A stretch of DNA of 27,231 nt, taken from positions 1-27,231 of the forward strand of contig JAUCBJ010005504.1 in NCBI GenBank assembly GCA_032718475.1, read 5' to 3'. A program made the position numbers and the translations under genes. The DNA comes from Nemertoderma westbladi (taxonomy: Eukaryota; Xenacoelomorpha; Nemertodermatida; Nemertodermatidae). The notes beneath the pieces were generated by a model that did no database searches, was not told the origin of the DNA, and saw only the letters and a list, made by a program, of their open reading frames with translations. Position 1 is the stretch's first letter; each line of letters starts with the position of its first letter. This document shows positions 19,459 through 27,231 of this stretch, piece by piece.

Positions 19459-20315
19459 ATTATAAAATTATGTGGAAATTTTTATATAATTTTGAATGTT
19501 TCTTAAGGTTGTCTCATTATTCCATGACTATTTATTACTAAATGACGAAATAGTATGAGATCAAATCACTACGCCAAAATGAAATTTGTTCACGTGCTGC
19601 GCGAAGTGTTTTTTGGCAAGCACTTTAAAATTATATTAACAGGTTGTTAAAAGTGGGTAGGGGTTTTTTTGAACCAAATTTCATGAAATCCATTGAGAAA
19701 TCACAAAATATGGATAGGGGATAACCAATGGCAAAAGAAAAGGAGATACCAGTACTGAAAATAGCGGGAACATTTGAAATATATTGTTCTTAAACTTTAA
19801 ATGCGTTTATCTCGGAATTGTATTTTTCACATTGAAAATACTACTACTCAGCCATTTCTTAACCAATTTTCGAAATTTTTTTTTTGTTTGTTTTGTTTTC
19901 GGGTTTTGATCAAAAGTTATCGGTTAGAATTTTGAATTGTGCCATATTAATTTCTTGAAATTAGTTAATATCTATTAAGTAATAATTAATATTAGTTAAT
20001 AATATTTAAAAAATATTTAAGACCTAAATAAAAAATGTAACCGATAAGTTTTGTGGAGCCGAGGATGCTGATTCAGAAAAACCAAGTTTCGAAAATTTTC
20101 GCCCAAAATTGTGAGACTAGTAGTGTTTTTAGTGAAATTAACAATTTCGCTGGTGGCCGCTAGAGGGCTACGCAAATTTGAAAATTTTTTTTTTGAACCC
20201 AATCTTTGGCCATATTTTAATCCCCCGAAAGGTATAAAATATACAAAATTACACACAAACAGAAATTATAGCCATTTGCAAAAAAGGTCCGTAGGGGGGT
20301 GTACCCCCCCCTTAA

Positions 20316-21259
20316 GAGACGGGCTGGCTCTCCTCCACTTTCTTACCCAATGGATATGTTGTTGTAATAATCTAATATTGGGGCGGCTTTCTCTCGGTAA
20401 GATATAGTTCATGTATCTGTTTAGAGCGAATTGTGATGATTTGCTTGAATGTTCAGCTGTTTTGATACAGTAATATAGGATAGTACCGTTATACTTGAGA
20501 ATGTTAACCTGAACATTTTCCGCTGAAACAATAAGGTTAGTAGTTGTAAATATTCTGGGAAATAATGGAACATTTTGTCGAGTAATGTCCTGTCAACCAC
20601 TGGGCTGTGCTGTGCAACTAAGTAGTTGGACCTATGTAGTTTTGTACCTTTGCAAATTTTATTTGCTGTAATAAGATTGAGATTACCAAAGTATTATGAA
20701 CTGCGATGTGAAAAGAGACGCCAAGGTTTTGAAAAATATTTAATATTTGTAGTTTAATGTTTTGTTTTTGCGTATTTCCGAAATAGTTTTCCTTAATTTT
20801 GTTGTAAACAACAAAAACTAGTAAATCTGACTGACGATAGCTGGAACATCAGTCAAAAAACACTGAGAAGCGGAAATGTCATGGGAATTCACTGGACGTG
20901 TAATTAGAAGATGTACAAATAATTCTCAATAGAGTAAATGAGAGAGGGTTGTGCTGTTGTGCATTGTATTAACTATTCCAGGAAAGAAAATATACCCGGG
21001 AACAAAATCTCAAATAATAATGAGAATTTTATTTAGTAGATGTAATAGATACAGGATGTAAGCTAACAGATGAGCTACATGCGCTGGATAATGGCCGAAA
21101 AATAGCCATTACATTTTGTCATTGTATTTCTATGAGTACTGTGGAGTACAGTATTACGAAATAATAATCACTTACACTTTCATTATTATGTTTTCATATA
21201 AAAAAACATTTGAATATCATTACAATACAATAATAAAGTAGTGGTGGAAACGGTATCTA
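20316..21259. other. Intergenic, nothing recognised
   Basis: AT-rich DNA between the TTAA element and the CACTA-like element. No coding frame, repeat or RNA is seen. Confidence 0.5.
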
Positions 21260-21271
21260 CACTCTTAAAAA
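21260..21271 (+). repeat. Left terminal inverted repeat of the CACTA-like element
   Basis: CACTCTTAAAAA is the exact inverse of 25221-25232. Confidence 0.85.
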
Positions 21272-22682
21272 TTATATTGCGCAGTTGGCAATTTCATGAT
21301 TGTCAAATTTTTGACAAAATGCATTTTGGCATTATAATTATATATATTGTTATTTTGTTACAAGATATAGCTAATTATATTTTATTTGAATAGTTTTGTC
21401 AAAATGACAAACTATATATTGTATATTTCACAATATAAATAAATATACAATATAAAACAACAACATTATTTTGTCATTTGTATTCCTAATATAAATATTG
21501 TTAAATCAGCAATATAATTAGATGGTTTTGCGCGCAATGCATGATGGGAAATTTTTTTACCCACAATGCATTGGGGTATTTTTTTAAGGTACTTAGCTTA
21601 CTGTGTACTTACTGACTGATGTAATGCACTAGGATTACAATTCACAATAGGCCTACAGCAATTTGCTACCGGAATGAAATAGGCCTGTTACTATACCGGT
21701 AGTTGTTATTATTTTGTATTTAATTTTTTTGGCAGGTTGCAGGTCCAGCCAGCAGGTAGAGAAATAGAGGCAAGAGGCACCGGTAGGCCTACCTGTCAGC
21801 CAGCACCGGTAGGCCTAATGCCTATCATCTCACAGTGTTATACGGTAGGCCCTAATTATTTTTATTGTATTTCAGAATTTTGTGATGGTGTGGTGATTGT
21901 TGTACAGTTGTAGGTCAGTACAGCAGTAGCCTACCGGTACCCTACCTGCCTACAGGCTACAGCGCTACAGCAGTCTGGCTCTGTCATTCTCCACACTCCA
22001 TGTCTCAGTCTGGTAATACGGCATACGGTAGGCAGCAAGCCAGGCAGTAGCCAGTAGGGGGAATCTGGAATCACACTCACTGGTAGTAGAGGCGCCACTT
22101 TTTCTCACGCCTTTTACCTTTTTACATATTGTAATTAATTGTCTGTACACGCAACTTGATCTGGCTGACTGCAACCACTAGCGCATGCTATTAGCAATCA
22201 CTCAATCAGCCAGCCTCAATCAAACATACTGATACTATCTGTGTTTATGCTATTATAATTAATTGTCTAAATCTAAATTAATTGAAGGAAATAAACATGT
22301 ATCAAGTATAGGCCTACTTATAGTCAGTCAGGGTAAGAAAAAACATTTCGGATAGGCCTACCGTACCGGTACCGGTACGTTTTAACTTAGGCACCCACAA
22401 GCTGAAAGCTGACAAGACATTATAGACATCCTGCACTGACAAACTGACAATACATTGTACCGGTAATCATTATTTCTAGGCCTAACAGTATTGTAAATAA
22501 CAATAGGCCTAAATAAATAATTATAATTTGATAAATAATTTAAGTCCCTGTATCTTTACTTTATAAATTGTAGGCTTACTATAGGCAGATAGGCGCTATA
22601 CATAGCAAAATAATATGTAATTATGTAATGTATAGAGTTCTAATATAAGATGTTATACTTTTGCTTTTATTAATAATCGCTT

Positions 22683-23153
22683 CTACTTCGTGTCGGATAA
22701 ATATACTATGAATGGAGCCAGAGATATTTCCATTGAAGCATATCGGTTAGACATTTCAAGAACCTGTCTGTCTAGTGAGGCATGATCCTCCGATGTCATA
22801 ATAAAGGAATTAAGACATTCTTCTAGAGTTGGCCGCCATATCTTACGCTTAGAAGAGCCTGGGAGTTTCACCCACGTCCTGTTACACAACTTGAATGGAA
22901 GGCCCGCTAAGGCATGTCCTACGATAGAATCCTCGGTTTTATATTGTTTCGCCATTCTGCGATGTTCTCCAGTCATTGAGTGTAATATATCAAAACACAC
23001 ATCTTCAAAGGAAGACTCAAAAAGGACATTCGGGGATACAGTAGAAAAGTTATTGGTTTCAATAAGCTTCTTGAAGTCTATTAGGATACATATCGGATCT
23101 ATCAGGAAAATACTCTGATTATGACAGTGATATACAATGTAACGATCCATCAT
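22683..23153 (-). CDS. Transposon-associated protein fragment, EnSpm-type context
   Basis: A 156-residue frame starts at a double ATG (23153) and ends at a TAG. It contains FEDVCFDILHSMTGEHRR, GHALAGLPFKLCNRTWVKL, KIWRPTLEECLNSF and APFIVYLS. The block 'W.PTLEEC.NSF' followed about 30 residues on by 'PFIV' is familiar to me from uncharacterised proteins carried by animal EnSpm-like elements, in which the protein continues further. Here it stops just after, so it is probably truncated. The first 26 or so codons overlap the opposite-strand transposase frame. It may be a second element protein or an inverted fragment of another copy. No catalytic residues recognised. Confidence 0.5.
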   Translation of the reverse strand: MMDRYIVYHCHNQSIFLIDPICILIDFKKLIETNNFSTVSPNVLFESSFEDVCFDILHSMTGEHRRMAKQYKTEDSIVGHALAGLPFKLCNRTWVKLPGSSKRKIWRPTLEECLNSFIMTSEDHASLDRQVLEMSNRYASMEISLAPFIVYLSDTK

Positions 23154-24273
23154 CGACAGGTATAAAAGAATTTTCTATTTTCAACCAACTGCCTTCATAT
23201 CATGTGTCTAAAAATTCCACATTTGACATTATGCATGACCTATTTGAAGGTGTATGCATTTATGTCATTTCCGCAGCCCTATACAAATTTATATTTGTTG
23301 ATAAAATGTTCTCAGTGAACAGTTTTGCGTTCGAACATTCTTCCTCTGTGCCATTTTTTCAAGAAGAAAAACTTCGAAGTAAACACATTAATTTATCTGC
23401 GGTTCAAATGCTTAATTTTACACTTGGTTTGCCGTTACTAGTTGGTGATTTTGTAGCTGTTAATGATCCTGTATGGAAGGTGTTGTTGAAACTTAGAGAA
23501 ATTGTTATTTTTAGTATGGCACCGAATTTTAACCAAAGTGAAATATCATTATTTTCTGTATTAATTTGTGAATTTCTTGAAATATATGTACGTACATTCA
23601 ACCCTGATCGTTTACAATTTAAATTTCATAATTTGATTCACTACCCTACAGCAATTATTCAGGCAGGCCCTCTTCTAGGAATGTGGTCCATGAGATGTGA
23701 GGCAAAGCACGCCCCGCTTAAGAAAACAGCTTCAGTTGTGTGTAATTTTAAGAATATAGTTAAAACCTTATCAACGCGACATCAAATGTCCCAGGCATAT
23801 AAATTCTTTAGTTGTACAGGTGTGTAGATATAAGTGGTATAAGTGGTGTAGATATGCAAATTAAACAACCAACAGCAACTCAATTGCAAAGACTAACAGA
23901 AGTTTCAGAATTAAACTCCCTGTTGCTGGATTATGGCATTATAAGGGAGATAACGTCATGTTCAGCAATAGAGTTGTATTCGGTTGACTATTGCTTAGGA
24001 GATGTTGTATGTTTTGGTTTTGATATTTCTTCTCTACCTATATTTTGTTCTATTAATAATATATTAATTACCGATTCTAATCAGTATAAGATAATTGTTA
24101 GGCCATTGTTAGTTTTAGGTTATAGTGAGCATTTTCAGTCCTATGAAGTTGAAAAGTGTCCTACTAACCCATTGTCAGTTATTGATGAAATTGAACTACT
24201 CTTATCACCGTGGCCTCTCAAACTTCGTTCTAAGAAAAATAGCTTATATATTTCTCTGCGTCACAGGCTGTAA
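23075..24273 (+). pseudogene. EnSpm/CACTA-like transposase, C-terminal half with one frame break
   Basis: Open from 23075 with no ATG needed, reading GIKEFSIFNQLPSYHV, FDIMHDLFEGVC, LLVGDFVAVNDPVWKVLLKL, FHNLIHYPTAIIQAGPL and WSMRCEAKHAPLKKT, then NFKNIVKTLSTRHQMSQAY. The DIMHDLFEG and HYP...GPL...R.E.KH blocks with 'LL.LREIV' between are typical of animal EnSpm/CACTA transposases. The D and E in these blocks are candidate catalytic acids (inference). The frame stops at 23827, and the homologous tail continues in a shifted frame from about 23815 to the TAA at 24273. It ends in ELYSVDYCLGDVV and LYISLRHRL, the usual end of this family. The switch is a frameshift or an unseen short intron. The N-terminal half is missing, and the divergent minus-strand frame occupies its place. 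Confidence 0.75.
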
Positions 24274-25220
24274 TGTGTCCCTTATGTTTTAAATATTCTT
24301 AAATTATAGATTTGTTATTTTTGGTTTTATATAAAATATTATTTTTCGTTGTACATTATTCGTTGTAACTTTGGAGCCGTTCATAAATTATGTCGCAGTT
24401 TCTTCTACTTTTAACCCACCTGCCACTCTCCCTTATATTTCATTTTTTAAATATAATAATTATATATTAAGTACCTCGAAATTATAAACCCCCTCGCCCT
24501 CAGCCATCACCTTTGCGGCACCCTCGATGCCACAGTTTTGTCACGAAGTTGCTGACCCTCATCGCACCGCAACATTATTTTTAGATGGTTCCTAATACGT
24601 TTTGTACTTTAGTAAGTAATGTGTTTTATATATGTATATTTTAAATAGTCATTAATTAGTTTTGCTACTTTTCATTTATTATTAGAAGTATATATACTTC
24701 TAATATTTAGCCCAAAATATTTTCGTTGCCCCTATGGGCCCTGCTTAATTGATTGTAACTTGAGAAAAATACGCCAAACTTATTGTAACTATTAGTTTTA
24801 TTTCGTTGTGAGATTTTAATTTTAAATATAATATTCAACTTGTTATTTCGCATAGATAAACTTTTTATTAACTGGGTTCTGGGTTAACTTATTTCAACAA
24901 TGGATTTTTAATTGAGGTCGCCTGGGCGTGGTGAAGCTATATTTGAGATTTGGCAATATATGTAAACTGGTTATATTAATGATTTAGCAAATATTTTGCC
25001 AAAATTATTGGCATTGTATATTGCCAAGTCACAATTGTGTATTGGCAATATAGCAAATATACAAAAACAAATTAACAATATAAGTGGATAATTTGACAAA
25101 ATTATATTAGTAAAATATTTGACAATATAATATTGTTAGTTTAGCAACACCTCTTGACAGACGCATTTGCCAATATTATATTGTCACAATGGCTTTTTTT
25201 TTTGTCAGTTTGACAATTCT

Positions 25221-25232
25221 TTTTTAAGAGTG
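25221..25232 (-). repeat. Right terminal inverted repeat of the CACTA-like element
   Basis: TTTTTAAGAGTG is the inverse of 21260-21271. Confidence 0.85.
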
Positions 25233-26938
25233 CAGTTTCAATTTCACAATTTCAGCTTCGTCAGACATAATAGAAAAAATTGTTTGCAATGTATTTAAAG
25301 TTGCACTACGCAGCATAAAACAAAGGCATACATACAGTAGGCGTACACCCCTTAAACATAAAATTATACGATTCAAAATTCCCACTATAAAGCAATGGCC
25401 CTATTGTGTTATTCCATTGGATAGTCCCATGATTACTGTGGAAATATCCATACAAAGTTGTCGCTTAGGTTATGGGGCAAGCCACGCAGTCAGGGCGAGC
25501 CTTCGCGCACAATTATAATTAGTAAATATGGCAAAATTTCATGTCCGTCTGTCTGTCTGTCCGTCTATAATGAAAAATTAATTCGTAAATAACTTTTGAA
25601 GAACTCTTGAATAACTTTAATTTTTATTTTTTATCAAAGTTTGTATGGGCATACTAGAGAAAAAGTTTCAATATTTTTGAAAGTTACGGGCAAATACCTC
25701 TCAAACTTTTGCTTCCAGTTCAAATCGAACTTGTTTCGAACTTGCTCGCATGCTGCGCGACGCCCTACGAACGTGTTCTGTCACATCCAACACTACGGCA
25801 TACGCTTGTTAATAATTTCGAAGTATAGATGCAAAGCCTATGATGGGTTGTCATCTGATTCACTAAATTCTAAAAAAATAAAAAGATTGTAAACAATGTT
25901 TTAACATATTTTGGATTTTTATTTAATACTCATTAGCTGTGTTTTCTCATTGAAGACCACTCGTGGTTGAATTGTAATGGAAAATGATAATGTGAATTGT
26001 AATATGTCCAGAGTGTTCACTATAGGAAGTGTTCTATGGGTGTTTAACCATTGTGTTTAACACCATGGTTACTTTTGATATGCTGTACTTTCTACTTTAT
26101 TTGTAGTAAATAATGCTGGAGGGACCACCATCACCTTGAAATCAATACTTTGCTGTCATTCACAATGTGCACCACCCAACATCATGTTATACTGGCATCC
26201 GGTTACTTAGGTCGCCTCATACATTATTTCCGCCCACCGTCCCATTGCATGGCTTTATGTTTAAGTTACAATACTACAGTTTCAGAATGTCGGTGATGAA
26301 TTTATTTACATGAGTCAATTCTTGTGGTTTCGCTCAACAAAGTTGAACATTGACGCAACGGTCCCAGATAATATTGATTCCTATAAACTGAATCTACGTG
26401 GACGAACTGTGTTCTGTGTTGACACGTTTCTAGGCAATGGAGTGACGACAATAATAGTAGTGATAAAATTATATATTGTAATTAATGTATAACTGTTTAC
26501 AAATCAATAACTGTGATTGACAGATTATCTTGGTCCAGGTGACACAGGGATGGTGGGGCGTTTCTAGGAAATTTTGAAATCTGGTGAGATGAAAGCCTAC
26601 TATTAGGCCTACAGGCCTGTAGGAGTTGATTGCTACTGTAATTGTTTTATTCCTACTGTAGGCCCTATATAGTTAGGTCGCTTAGCAAGTTAATGTGGAC
26701 GTTCTGGATAAACTTCCCATAAATGGCACAGGTGTAGGCAATTACCATATACCTTTCATTTTTTAAGGGGAACCAACTTTGCAACATTATTTATCGGTCC
26801 CATATTACCATGACAACAGGAGGTCAATTACAAAAGTCCAGTTTCCATTAAACCTACAGTCTTCTAACCTTGTCCTACCCCCCACATATCAGCATCAGAG
26901 ATTCTATTCGCGTCATTTGTAAAACACGGTTACCATGG
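25233..26938. other. Intergenic, no confirmed gene
   Basis: A CTGT/CCGT microsatellite lies at about 25547-25566. The words GAGCCTTCGCGC (25494 on) and CATGCTGCGCGAC (25749 on) recall the 20-bp repeat of 19235-19458, suggesting a related repeat family. A possible exon at about 26286-26440 is treated as a finding. Nothing else is supported. Confidence 0.45.
26608..26623. repeat. Perfect 16-bp palindrome containing AGGCCT
   Basis: CCTACAGGCCTGTAGG is its own reverse complement and lies next to another TAGGCCTA word. It belongs to the AGGCCT-rich word family scattered through the window. Confidence 0.7.
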
Positions 26939-27231
26939 CTACTACTACTACTAGGTCGAGCAAACTCGGACAGTGGAAATGAGATCCTTCCAGGCTTCCC
27001 GATTCTCCATAGTTGTCGCAATTTCGTTTCTCCCAAGTTCAGTATCCCTTTCAAGTTGATCTATATATGTTATGGCAGGTCGTCCACGACTACGCTTTCC
27101 ATGAGTTGGTTGCCAGAGAAGTAGATCTGGTATGACCTCGTCTTTACTTCGCCAGCAGTGCCCACTGAATCTTAATCTGCGTTCACGGAGGGTGGTTGAT
27201 ACAGGTGGTATTGTACCATAAAGCTCGGCAG
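26939..27231 (-). CDS. LINE reverse transcriptase C-terminus, open, cut by window edge (copy D)
   Basis: On the minus strand from the right edge an uninterrupted frame of 92 codons reads AELYGTIPPV, LRERRLRFSGHCWRSKDE, LLLWQPTHGKRSRGRP, TYIDQLERDTELGRNE and ENREAWKDLIS, ending in VRVCST and TAG at 26951-26953. That stop is the first unit of a (TAG)5 tail (26939-26953). This is the standard end of the LINE family whose older copies are A and B, and the 'FSGHC...GKRSRGRP' block is intact where theirs is damaged. Absence of stops suggests a younger copy. The upstream reverse transcriptase and endonuclease would lie beyond the window. Confidence 0.87.

Larger units (their letters stand above)
18692..20315. 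mobile_element. Putative 1.6-kb non-autonomous element with TTAA and G8/C6 inverted ends
   Basis: The left end is TTAA (18692-18695), then eight G, TACA and a run of C. The right end at 20292-20315 is its exact inverse over 22 bases. TTAA at both borders is what piggyBac and Kolobok elements produce as target duplications. Each end is itself almost palindromic. The interior has no transposase but holds CTGT microsatellites, a 20-bp degenerate repeat and AT-rich DNA, so this would be a non-autonomous copy. The superfamily is inference. Confidence 0.6.
21260..25232 (+). mobile_element. EnSpm/CACTA-like DNA transposon, 3.97 kb
   Basis: The ends are perfect 12-bp inverted repeats, CACTCTTAAAAA at the left and its complement at the right. 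Both begin with the CACT that defines EnSpm/CACTA elements; the CACTCTTAAAAA form recalls animal EnSpm termini. Both subterminal regions (21280-21540 and 24950-25220) are dense in TTGACAA, TTGGCAAT and ATATTGTCA words, as expected for subterminal transposase-binding repeats. The interior holds a transposase C-terminal half on the plus strand and a divergent frame on the minus strand. The segment 21640-22520 is rich in TAGGCCTA and ACCGGTA. Flanks read CTA at the left and CAG at the right, so a clean 3-bp target duplication is not seen. Confidence 0.8.

Noticed and set aside
19262-19465. Cysteine-rich 67-residue frame
   Set aside because: It is produced by the 20-bp degenerate repeat and has no other support.
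20017-20407. Open frames at the right end of the TTAA element
   Set aside because: Opposed overlapping frames with no recognisable domain, running into the C8 and G6 tip.
1-27231. A CRISPR array, operon or other bacterial system
   Set aside because: The tandem repeats have no unique spacers, and the introns, LINEs and EnSpm-type element indicate an animal genome.

Overview
The window looks like an animal genome, probably a marine invertebrate. It has an intron-split G protein-coupled receptor gene, several decayed LINE retrotransposons with (TAG)n tails, an EnSpm/CACTA-type DNA transposon, AT-rich non-coding DNA and long minisatellites. The words TAGGCCTA and ACCGGTA are strikingly common, often fused. 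I have an impression of such words from echinoderm or other invertebrate deuterostome DNA, but nothing here fixes the phylum. No bacterial-style operons are present.

Layout. About 490-3050 is bracketed by a long inverted repeat and holds a GC-rich block with an 18-base poly-C run, AT-rich DNA and a 37-bp minisatellite. At 3841-5302 (minus) lies the only convincing host gene, a two-exon class A receptor of about 364-370 residues. At 5595-7010 (plus) is a decayed LINE reverse transcriptase, split exactly beside its FADD catalytic motif by a 249-bp inverted-repeat element with a 9-bp target duplication. A short array of a 17-bp GGTTGGTG minisatellite (7947-8114) comes next, then a decayed LINE ORF1 (8296-9177), then the main 3.5-kb array of the same minisatellite (9397-12961). 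That array creates long open frames on both strands which are not evidence of genes. Two LINE fragments of different families lie tail to tail at 13591-15360.

From 15.4 to 21.2 kb there is no gene. The region holds an uncharacterised AT-rich block with a tRNA-like sequence, a strong hairpin at 18135-18183, and a 1.6-kb element with TTAA and G8/C6 inverted ends (18692-20315). At 21260-25232 is a 3.97-kb EnSpm/CACTA-like transposon with 12-bp CACTC inverted ends, subterminal repeats, and two head-to-head coding segments. The right edge carries the open 3' end of another LINE, whose stop codon is the first TAG of its microsatellite tail.

The genes do not form one pathway. One receptor gene sits in a landscape of nested and decayed mobile elements. 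The items most worth checking are the CACTA-like element, the receptor that has lost several class A signature residues, the MITE insertion with its target duplication, and the G-rich minisatellite.
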